A stretch of DNA of 64,000 bases from Ruegeria haliotis (GTDB lineage Bacteria; Pseudomonadota; Alphaproteobacteria; Rhodobacterales; Rhodobacteraceae): positions 62,001 through 126,000 of the forward strand of contig NZ_JABXWT010000004.1 in assembly GCF_013377785.1 (NCBI RefSeq), written 5' to 3'. The notes beneath the pieces were generated by a model. That model did no database searches and was not told where the DNA came from. It saw only the letters and a list, made by a program, of their open reading frames with translations. Numbering within the stretch: the first letter of the stretch is position 1; each line of letters starts with the position of its first letter. Shown here one piece after another: positions 19,450 to 27,560 of the stretch. Made by a program: the position numbers and the translations under genes.

Positions 19450-20732
19450 CCCCGCTGGAGTTTGACGCCCGTCATCTGTGGCACCCCTACACGCATGTTC
19501 TGGAGCCCGGTCCGATGCATCTGATTGCGGAAACGCAAGGCGTCTGGCTGACCCGAGACGATGGTGTCAGAATGATCGACGCTATGTCATCATGGTGGTG
19601 CACCGTACATGGGCACCGCCACCCTGCCATCATTGACGCAATGCAAAAGCAGCTGGGCCGGATGCCACATGTGATGTTTGGCGGACTGACCCACGAGCCT
19701 GCCATCGAGCTGGGCCGCAGATTGATCAAAATGCTCCCCGCTGGTCTGGACCGTATCTTTTACAGCGATAGCGGCTCGGTCGCGATTGAAGTCGCGCTGA
19801 AAATGGCGGTGCAATACCAGATTGCCAAAGGGCGCAGCGAGCGGACAGAGTTTGCCACAATCCGCGGCGGCTATCATGGTGACACATGGAAAGCGATGAG
19901 CGTCTGTGATCCGGTCAACGGCATGCACGGGCTTTTTAGCGGCGCGTTGTCGATCCAGCACTTTCTGCCACGCCCGGCTATCCGGTTTGATCAGGATTGG
20001 TTAGAAGATCCCGCAAAGAATGGGCTGGATGCATTGGAGCAGTTGCTCGAAACCAAAGGTTCCAAGATCGCAGCGTTGATCTTGGAGCCAGTGGTGCAGG
20101 GGGCAGGGGGGATGTTCTTCTATCACCCCGCATGGCTGCGCGGGGCGCGTGCGATGTGTGACGCGCATGATGTGCTGTTGATTTTTGATGAGATTGCCAC
20201 TGGGTTCGGGCGCAGCGGCGAGATGTTTGCGATGGACCACGCCGGCGTTGTTCCAGACATTTTGTGTTTGGGCAAAGCGCTGACAGGCGGTCACATCACA
20301 CTGGCCGCGACGGTAGCGACCGAGGAGGTCGCACGTGGCATCGGCGAAAGCGAGGCGGGCGTTCTTATGCATGGGCCGACCTATATGGCCAACCCGTTGG
20401 CTTGCGCTGCCGGGGTGGCCAGTCTGGATCAATTGAGCCTTCGCAACTGGCGGCAGGAAGTTGCGGATATTGCCCGTCAGATGAACCACGAACTGTCCCT
20501 TGCCCGCAACCTGCCGGGCGTGGCTGATGTTCGTGTGCTCGGCGCCATCGGTGTCATCGAAATGCAGGACCGGGTGGATGCATCCATCGCCCATAAGCTT
20601 GCGCCCGACACCGGTGTCTGGCTGCGCCCGTTTGGGCGAAACATCTATTGCATGCCGCCGTTTATCATTTCCCCGGATGAATTGAGCCGCGTAACGGCGG
20701 CCATGGTCGCCCTTGCCGGAGGTGCAAGATGA
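19446..20732 (+). CDS. bioA: Adenosylmethionine-8-amino-7-oxononanoate aminotransferase BioA
   Basis: A 428-residue class III PLP aminotransferase that makes 7,8-diaminononanoate with SAM as amino donor. The start is GTG at 19446 (MTPLEFDARHLWHPYTH), overlapping the bioD stop with ACGGAGG upstream; an upstream frame extension from 19338 lies inside bioD and is rejected. Blocks include SSWWCTVHGHRHP, YHGDTWKAMSVCDP, IFDEIATGFGRSG and the PLP-lysine region LCLGKALTGGH. Confidence 0.95.
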   Translation: MTPLEFDARHLWHPYTHVLEPGPMHLIAETQGVWLTRDDGVRMIDAMSSWWCTVHGHRHPAIIDAMQKQLGRMPHVMFGGLTHEPAIELGRRLIKMLPAGLDRIFYSDSGSVAIEVALKMAVQYQIAKGRSERTEFATIRGGYHGDTWKAMSVCDPVNGMHGLFSGALSIQHFLPRPAIRFDQDWLEDPAKNGLDALEQLLETKGSKIAALILEPVVQGAGGMFFYHPAWLRGARAMCDAHDVLLIFDEIATGFGRSGEMFAMDHAGVVPDILCLGKALTGGHITLAATVATEEVARGIGESEAGVLMHGPTYMANPLACAAGVASLDQLSLRNWRQEVADIARQMNHELSLARNLPGVADVRVLGAIGVIEMQDRVDASIAHKLAPDTGVWLRPFGRNIYCMPPFIISPDELSRVTAAMVALAGGAR

Positions 20733-21349
20733 AGCACCAGTGGTTGGCACGATCAGAGCAATCCGACCTGATCCTTGTATTCGGGGGATGGGCGCTTGGC
20801 GCGCGGCCATTCAGTGGATTGACTGAGCCTGGAAATGTCTTGTTGGCAGAAGACTACACCTGCCTTGATGACCCTCTACCGGATTTGGCGCAATTCGACC
20901 GGGTCGATCTGTTGGCCTTTTCCTTTGGGGTTGTGTCTGCCGCGCATTGGCTGCGGCGTACAGGGTTCAAACCCAGTCGGATGATTGCGGTCAGTGGAAC
21001 GCTGCATCCTGCCAGTGCCGAATACGGCATTGCACCCGATGTAATACGCGCCACGGCAGACCAGCTGTCTCGGGCCAGCTTTGCCAAGTTTTGCAGAAGG
21101 GCTGGATTGACCGGCGATCCTCCCGCGTTGAATGTCGAAGCGGCGCGGTCTGAGTTGCATTCGGTTATTGCGCGTGGCCCCGCTGCCGATCCCGGCTTTG
21201 ACCGGATCTGGATTCCGGATCGTGATCGCATTGTTCCGACCGCGGCACAGGACGCCGCATGGAGGAGCCGCTCAAACGTCATCAAACGCACGGCCGGGCC
21301 GCATGTGCCGTTCAAGCCTGGGCAAAACTGGGCAGAGTGGTTGGTATGA
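20729..21349 (+). CDS. bioG: Pimeloyl-ACP methyl ester esterase, BioG type
   Basis: A 206-residue alpha/beta-hydrolase-like protein of the DUF452/BioG group. In the known pathway it removes the methyl ester from pimeloyl-ACP methyl ester to release the pimeloyl chain from fatty acid synthesis. The opening LILVFGGWALGARPF, the nucleophile region LAFSFGV, and the late Asp (DRIVP) and His (AGPHVPF) positions fit a Ser-Asp-His triad. It sits between bioA and bioC with four-base overlaps on both sides, as expected for a BioC-BioG pair. Confidence 0.88.
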   Translation: MKHQWLARSEQSDLILVFGGWALGARPFSGLTEPGNVLLAEDYTCLDDPLPDLAQFDRVDLLAFSFGVVSAAHWLRRTGFKPSRMIAVSGTLHPASAEYGIAPDVIRATADQLSRASFAKFCRRAGLTGDPPALNVEAARSELHSVIARGPAADPGFDRIWIPDRDRIVPTAAQDAAWRSRSNVIKRTAGPHVPFKPGQNWAEWLV

Positions 21350-22101
21350 CCCTACAGCTTACAGAAAAGGTGCAACGCAGTTTTAGTCGAAGTTTTGACA
21401 CCTATCATGACGCGGCCAGCCAACAGGCCTGGGTTGCCAACCGACTTGTGACCGAATTGCGCGGCCATGGCGCGCCGAGTCATTTTGGTGCTGCGTTCGA
21501 ACTGGGCTGTGGCACGGGTCACCTGACCCGATTGCTGTGCAAAAACTTCAGCTTCGATAGGTTGAGCGTCAATGATATTGCCTCTCAAGCCCGGGATACG
21601 GCGGATGCAGCCGGTGCCAATTTTGTTGCCGGGGATGCACGGCATGTGAGGTGGCCCCGAAACGTCGATCTGTTGACCTCGGCTTCGATGATTCAGTGGA
21701 TGGATGATCCGGCCGATTTTCTCGCCAAGGCGGCACGTGGCCTTGCGCCGGGAGGGTGGCTGGCCGTTTCCGGGTTCGGACCCAAGCAATATCAAGAACT
21801 CACTCAGATCGGGTCCACTGCCCGTGCGCCGGGCCTGTGTGGACCAGAAGTTCTGGCTGCCGCCGTGGGTGCAAAGCTGCAGGTGCTCGCAGTCGGAGAA
21901 AGCCTGCGAAAGTCACACTTTGCCACGCCGCGTCATGTGCTGGAGTATTTGCGAAAAACTGGTGTGAATGGTCGGGCGAAAGGCGCTTGGACAAAATCCA
22001 CGTTGGCGCGATTTACTGCTGACTATATCCGATATTTCGAGACACCAAAGGGGGTGTCACTGACCTATCACCCCGTCTGGATTATCGCCCGAAAGGGATA
22101 G
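21346..22101 (+). CDS. bioC: Malonyl-ACP O-methyltransferase BioC
   Basis: A 251-residue SAM-dependent methyltransferase that methylates the free carboxyl of malonyl-ACP to start pimelate synthesis. The N-terminal VQRSFSRSFDTYHDAASQQ is typical of BioC and the SAM motif is FELGCGTGHLT near residue 49; SASMIQWMDDP follows near 110. The start is ATG 21346, overlapping the bioG stop; an ATG at 21259 in the same frame lies inside bioG and is rejected. Last gene of the operon. Confidence 0.92.
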   Translation: MTLQLTEKVQRSFSRSFDTYHDAASQQAWVANRLVTELRGHGAPSHFGAAFELGCGTGHLTRLLCKNFSFDRLSVNDIASQARDTADAAGANFVAGDARHVRWPRNVDLLTSASMIQWMDDPADFLAKAARGLAPGGWLAVSGFGPKQYQELTQIGSTARAPGLCGPEVLAAAVGAKLQVLAVGESLRKSHFATPRHVLEYLRKTGVNGRAKGAWTKSTLARFTADYIRYFETPKGVSLTYHPVWIIARKG

Positions 22102-22660
22102 ACTCTCACTCAGTCGCGCCAAGATTGATTTCGTTTGCTGCCAGCAAGTTCTGAGTGTCCCGAGATGGCTTGGCATCCGTGAGGAACTGGTTAATCCTGC
22201 TGGGCGCTTCCAATGTCACAAGCGCATGTCTTCCAGGCTTTTTGCCACCTGTCATGAAAGCCCGGCTGTTGTTTGCGAGGCCAGAGTATGGGCGGCGATG
22301 GCTGAATTTATGGCGACAAACAGATCACTATGATCACAATGCGCGTGGGTCGCGTAGGCCGAGGCAGGATATAACGTCGAATACGGTCTGGCCGATTACA
22401 TCGCCCAATTAAGAATCTCTGAGGGACTGCGCCGAAGAGTTTGCGGTGGTCGAGACGGCTCCGGTTGGGCACGTATGCGGCTTTGTTTGCGAGGTTGGAA
22501 CCCGCTTATCAAGGGCAGGACTCCATCATGCTATGAGTTTACGTGCTCCATTGGGTGCCCGCAAAGTATGATAGTGAGTTCGTAGAATCCCCGCCGTACT
22601 CAGCCGAGTGCCTCAGTAATCCGTCGGTCGGCGTGAGCCCAATATGCGCTGTCCGGTGTC
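22102..22660. other. Decayed intergenic region, possible regulator relic
   Basis: No intact gene is visible. On the minus strand a short open stretch (about 22105-22255) ends with a stop and contains GRHALVTLEAPSRINQFLTD, which weakly resembles the C-terminal end of a DeoR-type regulator; this is a tentative reading. Frames further along are broken by stops and look like decayed coding sequence. No terminator for the bio operon was recognised. Confidence 0.3.
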
Positions 22661-22930
22661 GAACAATGGTCTGTCACCTGACTAGGAAGACGGAGTGCTG
22701 GAGAGTTGTTGCGGACCCTCCGTCTCGGACGATTTGCTCAAACATCACCCAGCTGCTGGGCTATTCCGTTGATCTATACAGCAAGATTGAAGGGGAAACC
22801 GGCCTTGCATTGGGTGGGAAATGAATGGCGGGTTGCGGCTGGTTTGTAACGAGGCGCGTTGGACCGAGGTCAAGTGGCAGGCCGCCACTGCGCATTCGAT
22901 ATCGATCCGGATCGCACGCCGATGGAAAGA
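22660..22930 (+). pseudogene. Fragment of an FAD-dependent oxidoreductase
   Basis: One frame reads SNITQLLGYSVDLYSKIEGE up to a stop near 22824, and the adjacent frame continues NGGLRLVCNEARWTEVKWQA. Together they match the N-terminal third of dimethylglycine/sarcosine dehydrogenase-type FAD oxidoreductases (region after the FAD fold, with LYxxLExETGLATG). A frameshift near 22815 joins the pieces; the FAD-binding N-terminus and everything after about residue 110 are missing. It is a relic and not a working gene. Family placement is by pattern only. Confidence 0.55.
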
Positions 22931-23167
22931 GGGTTGGGTACCGGCACGGGGGGGCATATGAGGTTTCAAATTCAGACATTTGCCAACAGTGATGTGGGTT
23001 TTTGTTGATATGAGCGTGTATTTACGTTGATGATCCGCCGATAGTATTGCAAATTCACTGGTGTCATGATTCCGAAACGGGCTTTGCACTTGCAACTCTT
23101 CGATAACTAAAAAGGCATTGGTATCTCCTTCATCACAGAAGGTTGCCCCTGCCGAAAGGACTGGGAA

Positions 23168-23941
23168 ATGTTGGAGGCGAATGCGCTGACAGAGCACGCA
23201 CAGAAGATCTCGGAAATCGCGTCCGGGTCTGCCATGCGCTATTTCCGAGGATCTCTGGGTGTCGAATTCAAACAGGATGAAAGCCCCGTTACCCAGGCCG
23301 ACAAAGGCGTCGAAGCAGAGGTGCGCTCGTATCTGAAACAGCATTTCCCGTGTCATGGTGTTTTTGGTGAAGAGCACGGCAGAGATGCCGGTGATGAGCG
23401 ACATATGTGGGTCATTGATCCCATTGACGGAACGCGTTCCTTTTTGTCCGGCCACCCCCTGTTCGGTTTTCTTTTGGCGCATCTGATTGATGGGCAGGCG
23501 CAGCTGGGCGTCGTTGGGATGCCAGCGTTGAACGAGACATATATTGGTGTTGTTGGCGAGGGGGCGGCGCTGAACGGTCACCCCATCCACGTATCGAGTA
23601 CGACGAGACTGGATCAATCAATTTTGTATGTGAACGAGGGTGACAAGATCTATCGGGATTACCCTGAAGTGTTCAGCCGACTGATGCAGGCCGGGCAGAC
23701 GCGCCGATTTGCCTATGACTGTTACCCTCATGCGCTGCTGGCTTCAGGCCACGTAGATGCAGTCGTGGATTACGACTTGCAGCCTTATGATTTTCTTGCG
23801 GTATCATCGCTGATTGAGGCCGCCGGAGGCGTGATGACTGATTGGCAGGGCCATCCGCTGACACTTGAATCCGATGGTGCCGTTGTTTCAGCTGCGACGC
23901 GTGAATTGCACGCCGAGCTGCTTGAACTTGTGAACACGTAG
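23168..23941 (+). CDS. Inositol-monophosphatase-family phosphatase (HisN-like)
   Basis: A 257-residue magnesium-dependent phosphatase of the IMPase family. Metal ligands are visible in VFGEEHG (residues about 65-71) and WVIDPIDGTRSF (about 79-90), and the C-terminal Asp lies in YDLQPYDFLAV. The DGTRSF variant and the short length resemble HisN-type histidinol-phosphatases more than CysQ or SuhB, so histidinol phosphate is a reasonable substrate guess, but the family is hard to split by eye. It ends 34 bases before the amidohydrolase gene on the same strand and may share its transcript. Confidence 0.75.
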   Translation: MLEANALTEHAQKISEIASGSAMRYFRGSLGVEFKQDESPVTQADKGVEAEVRSYLKQHFPCHGVFGEEHGRDAGDERHMWVIDPIDGTRSFLSGHPLFGFLLAHLIDGQAQLGVVGMPALNETYIGVVGEGAALNGHPIHVSSTTRLDQSILYVNEGDKIYRDYPEVFSRLMQAGQTRRFAYDCYPHALLASGHVDAVVDYDLQPYDFLAVSSLIEAAGGVMTDWQGHPLTLESDGAVVSAATRELHAELLELVNT

Positions 23942-23975
23942 AGGCCCCGCTGTGCCTGAGTTGCCCGGAGAAACC

Positions 23976-24722
23976 ATGAACCTCGCCCCTGTTGAAATCA
24001 CGAACCCAAACGGCGCCGGACGTGTCGTTTTGTTGTGTGAGCATGCCAGCGCCTATATGCCGCCTGAGTGTCAGGCTCTGGGACTGTCCGATGCGGATCA
24101 ATTGAGCCATGCGGCCTGGGATCCCGGTGCGCGGGCTTTGACGCTGGCCTTGTCGCAGGCGCTGGATGCACCAGCCGTGGCCTCAACCGTGTCGCGGCTG
24201 GTCTATGATTGCAACCGCCCGCCCGAGGCCGCCAGTGCCATGCCCGAGAAATCGGAACTGATCGAGGTGCCCGGCAATATCGGGCTGAGCCAGACGCAAC
24301 GCGACGCGCGCGTGGCGGCGATCTACACACCGTTCTGCGCGGCTGTGTCCGAGGTTCTGGACAATCGCGGACCTGACACGATTTTAGTAACGGTGCATTC
24401 GTTCACCCCCGTCTATTTAGGCAAGCCCCGCACTGTTGAGGTGGGGTTGTTGCATGACGAGGATAGCCGTCTGGTGGACGCCATGCTGGACCATGTAGAT
24501 CGCGTTTCGGGCGTTCGTGTTGAACGGAATGAACCCTATGGACCGATGGACGGCGTCACCCATTCGCTTCGGTTGCATGCGCTCAGCCGTGGATTGGCGA
24601 ATGTCATGATCGAAGTGCGCAACGATCTGTTGCGCTCGGACGCGCAGGTCGCCACGGTGGCGCGTGAGGTGCTGGCCCTGTTGGAGCCGGCCATGCAGGA
24701 TATCAAGGAGGAGGCATCGTGA
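23976..24722 (+). CDS. N-formylglutamate amidohydrolase homologue
   Basis: A 248-residue protein of the same superfamily as HutG, opening with VVLLCEHASAYMPPE and carrying SRLVYDCNRPP near residue 75, VTVHSFTPVYLGKPR near 135 and a late ANVMIEVRNDLL block. The start is ATG 23976 because GGAG lies just upstream; a GTG at 23952 is possible. It is not the hut enzyme, because hutG is present at 10454. Its stop overlaps the start of a glutamine-synthetase-like gene, and aldehyde and alcohol dehydrogenases follow. By context it may hydrolyse a gamma-glutamyl or N-acyl-glutamate amide made by the ligase; that is inference. Confidence 0.8.
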   Translation: MNLAPVEITNPNGAGRVVLLCEHASAYMPPECQALGLSDADQLSHAAWDPGARALTLALSQALDAPAVASTVSRLVYDCNRPPEAASAMPEKSELIEVPGNIGLSQTQRDARVAAIYTPFCAAVSEVLDNRGPDTILVTVHSFTPVYLGKPRTVEVGLLHDEDSRLVDAMLDHVDRVSGVRVERNEPYGPMDGVTHSLRLHALSRGLANVMIEVRNDLLRSDAQVATVAREVLALLEPAMQDIKEEAS

Positions 24723-26080
24723 ACGCAGCTCTCACATTCGAGCATCTCAAGACCCAGGTTTCAGCGGGTGAGGTTGATACGGTTCTGGTGTGCATGGTCG
24801 ACATGCAAGGCCGGTTGATGGGCAAACGGTTTCATGCGGGGCATTTCGTGGCAGGTGCGTGGGAAGAGACGCATTGCTGCAACTATCTGCTGGCCACCGA
24901 TCTGGAGATGGCGACGCCGGATGGCTATGCCTCGACCAGTTGGGAGCGGGGATATGGCGATTATGTCATGAAGCCTGATCTGGATACGTTGCGCCCGGTG
25001 CCGTGGCTGGATGGCACGGTGATGGTGATGTGCGATGTATTGGATCATCACACGCACGAAGAGGTGCCGCATGCGCCACGCTCGATCCTGAAACGCCAGG
25101 TCAATCGCCTGAAGGCCATGGGCTATGATGCGATGACGGCAACCGAGCTGGAGTTTTTCCTGTTCGAGAAAAGCTTTGACCAGATCCGCAAGGAAGGCTT
25201 CCGCGAGTTGGAGCCGATCTCGGGTTACAACGAAGACTATCACATCCTGCAGACCACTAAGGAAGAGCATGTGATGCGCCCGATCCGCAACCATCTTTGG
25301 GATGCGGGTATTCCGGTTGAGAATTCAAAGGGTGAGGCCGAGGCCGGGCAGGAAGAGCTGAACATCAAATACGCGCCTGCGATGGAGACGGCTGAATACC
25401 ACTCGATTGCCAAGAACGCGGTGAAAGAAATTGCCTGGCAGCATGGCCATGCGGCGACCTTCCTGCCGAAGTGGCATCATGACAAGGTGGGCAGTTCTTC
25501 GCACGTGCATCAGTCGCTTTGGGCCGATGGCAAGCCTGCGTTTTACGATGCGGACGATAAGCTGGGCATGTCGGCGCTGATGAAAAGCTATATGGCGGGT
25601 TTGCTGAAATATGCGCCTGATTACACCTGTTTCATGGCGCCCTATATCAACAGCTATAAGCGGTTCATGAAGGGCACTTTCGCGCCCACGCGGATCATCT
25701 GGTCAGTGGACAACCGTACCGCCGGATACCGGTTGTGCGGCGATGGCACCAAGGCGGTGCGGGTGGAATGCCGCATTCCGGGCTCGGACATGAACCCTTA
25801 TCTGGCGATGGCCGGGATGCTGGCAGCGGGGATCGCGGGCATTGAGGAAGAGTTGGAGTTACAGCCGCCCACCACCGGCGATGTCTATCAGGGGGATACT
25901 GGCATGATCCCGGGCAACCTGCGTGCGGCGCGCGATGCGTTGCATGGTTCGGTTATGTTGCGGGGTGCCATGGGGGATGAGGTGGTTGATCATTATGCCC
26001 GCGCGGCTGAGGTCGAGATCGAAGAGTTTGAGCGCGTGGTAACCGATTGGGAAATTGCCCGCGGATTTGAGCGGGCTTGA
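24719..26080 (+). CDS. Glutamine synthetase-like gamma-glutamyl ligase
   Basis: A 453-residue glutamine-synthetase-superfamily enzyme starting with GTG at 24719, overlapping the upstream stop. Domain blocks: an N-terminal beta-grasp domain (VLVCMVDMQGRLMGKRF), then catalytic motifs TELEFFLFE, SKGEAEAGQEELNIKYAP, VGSSSHVHQSLW (the family's H-x-H/Q ATP site), and an NRTAGYRLCG arginine region. The loop around the ammonia site differs from true GlnA, and the neighbours (amidohydrolase, aldehyde dehydrogenase, iron alcohol dehydrogenase) match systems where an amine is gamma-glutamylated for breakdown, as with PuuA or IpuC. Ligase activity toward an amine is likely; the amine is unknown. Confidence 0.82.
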   Translation: MNAALTFEHLKTQVSAGEVDTVLVCMVDMQGRLMGKRFHAGHFVAGAWEETHCCNYLLATDLEMATPDGYASTSWERGYGDYVMKPDLDTLRPVPWLDGTVMVMCDVLDHHTHEEVPHAPRSILKRQVNRLKAMGYDAMTATELEFFLFEKSFDQIRKEGFRELEPISGYNEDYHILQTTKEEHVMRPIRNHLWDAGIPVENSKGEAEAGQEELNIKYAPAMETAEYHSIAKNAVKEIAWQHGHAATFLPKWHHDKVGSSSHVHQSLWADGKPAFYDADDKLGMSALMKSYMAGLLKYAPDYTCFMAPYINSYKRFMKGTFAPTRIIWSVDNRTAGYRLCGDGTKAVRVECRIPGSDMNPYLAMAGMLAAGIAGIEEELELQPPTTGDVYQGDTGMIPGNLRAARDALHGSVMLRGAMGDEVVDHYARAAEVEIEEFERVVTDWEIARGFERA

Positions 26081-26089
26081 GCTGACAGG

Positions 26090-26140
26090 TCCGGGCGTGC
26101 GCGCCCGGAGGCCTTCGGCGAGAGTATTTGTGAAAAGATG
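26090..26140. repeat. Hairpin plus possible dispersed intergenic element
   Basis: Between the ligase and the aldehyde dehydrogenase lies a perfect hairpin, TCCGGGCG (26090-26097), loop TGCG, CGCCCGGA (26102-26109), followed by CGGCGAGAGTATTTGTGAA and then AAGATGAAG. There is no T-run. The second half resembles a short sequence I recall as frequent between genes in Rhodobacterales genomes. It may be a transcript-stability or repeat element; only one copy was noticed in this window. Confidence 0.4.
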
Positions 26141-26177
26141 AAGCAGGGTGCGCCCTGCGAACAGTCAAGAGGTTGGG

Positions 26178-27560
26178 ATGGCTCAGACACTGAAATGTAT
26201 CTCTCCGATCGACGGATCGGTATTTGCTGAGCGTGAGGCGCTGTCTCGGGACGCGGCGTTTGAGGTTGCGGTGCGGGCTCGGGTCGCGCAGGCGGATTGG
26301 GCGGCGCGACCGTTGCAGGAGCGTATTGATCTGGTGATGGCGGGTGTGGCTGCTGTTGGGGCGATGAATGAAGAGATCGTGCCCGAACTGGCGCATATGA
26401 TGGGCCGCCCGGTGCGCTATGGGGGTGAGTTCGGTGGATTCAATGAACGCGCCAGCCATATGGCGGAGATTGCGGAAACGTCTTTGACAGATATTGCCGT
26501 GGGCGAGGATAAGACGTTCAAACGCTATATCAAACGCATCCCGCATGGGGTGGTATTTGTGGTGGCCCCTTGGAACTATCCTTATATGACAGCGATCAAC
26601 ACCGTGGCGCCGGCATTGATCGCAGGCAACACGGTGGTTTTGAAACATGCCACCCAGACGCTGTTGGTGGGCGAGCGGATGGCGCACGCCTTTCATGCGG
26701 TGGAGGTGCCAGTGGATGTGTTTCAGAACGTGTTTCTGAGCCACGACGTGACCAACGATCTGATTGCGGGCAATGCGTTCGACTTTGTGAACTTTACCGG
26801 ATCGGTCGGCGGCGGTCAGGCGATGGAGCGCGCGGCAGCGGGCACCTTTACCGGTGTGGGCACCGAACTGGGCGGCAAGGACCCGGGCTATGTCATGGAG
26901 GACGCCGATCTGGACGCGGCCGTGGACACGCTGATCGATGGGGCGATGTTCAACGCGGGCCAGTGCTGCTGCGGGATCGAGCGAATTTATGTGCATGAGA
27001 GGCTTTATGATGATTTCGTCGCAAAGGCGGTTGAGATCGTGAAAGGCTATAAACTGGGCAATCCGCTGGACGCTGGGACCACCATGGGCCCGATGGCCAA
27101 TGTGCGCTTTGCCAATGAGGTGCGCGCGCAGATTGCCGAGGCCGTTGCGGCAGGTGCCGTAACGCATATCGACACCTTTGCTGGGGATGATGGCGGCGCT
27201 TATCTGACGCCGCAGATTCTGACCAATGTGACCCACGACATGCGGGTGATGCGGGACGAAAGCTTTGGCCCGGTTGTTGGGATCATGAAGGTGTCCTCGG
27301 ACGCGGAGGCGATTGCACTGATGAACGACAGTGAGTTCGGCCTGACCGCTAGCCTGTGGACCCGCGATGTGGACCGCGCGGCGCGGGTGGGCGATCAGGT
27401 TGAGACCGGCACCGTGTTCATGAACCGGGCCGACTATCTGGACCCGGGCCTGTGCTGGACCGGCTGCAAGAATACCGGGCGTGGTGGAGGGTTGTCCGTC
27501 ATCGGCTATCACAATCTGACACGCCCCAAATCCTACCATCTGAAGAAGGTGACGACATGA
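26178..27560 (+). CDS. Aldehyde dehydrogenase of the glutamylation cluster
   Basis: A 460-residue NAD(P)-dependent aldehyde dehydrogenase. The cofactor region is VVAPWNYPYMTAIN near residue 130, the general-base Glu lies in GTELGGKDPGYV near 230, and the catalytic Cys in FNAGQCCCGIERIYV near 265. The start at ATG 26178 has AGAGG upstream; a GTG at 26148 is less likely. The gene overlaps the alcohol dehydrogenase by ATGA. By context it oxidises the aldehyde produced by that dehydrogenase, possibly while the substrate is still gamma-glutamylated. Confidence 0.88.
   Translation: MAQTLKCISPIDGSVFAEREALSRDAAFEVAVRARVAQADWAARPLQERIDLVMAGVAAVGAMNEEIVPELAHMMGRPVRYGGEFGGFNERASHMAEIAETSLTDIAVGEDKTFKRYIKRIPHGVVFVVAPWNYPYMTAINTVAPALIAGNTVVLKHATQTLLVGERMAHAFHAVEVPVDVFQNVFLSHDVTNDLIAGNAFDFVNFTGSVGGGQAMERAAAGTFTGVGTELGGKDPGYVMEDADLDAAVDTLIDGAMFNAGQCCCGIERIYVHERLYDDFVAKAVEIVKGYKLGNPLDAGTTMGPMANVRFANEVRAQIAEAVAAGAVTHIDTFAGDDGGAYLTPQILTNVTHDMRVMRDESFGPVVGIMKVSSDAEAIALMNDSEFGLTASLWTRDVDRAARVGDQVETGTVFMNRADYLDPGLCWTGCKNTGRGGGLSVIGYHNLTRPKSYHLKKVTT

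Noticed and set aside
22155..22412. An 85-codon plus-strand frame after bioC
   Set aside because: No homology recognised, no ribosome site, and it lies in a stretch of decayed sequence.
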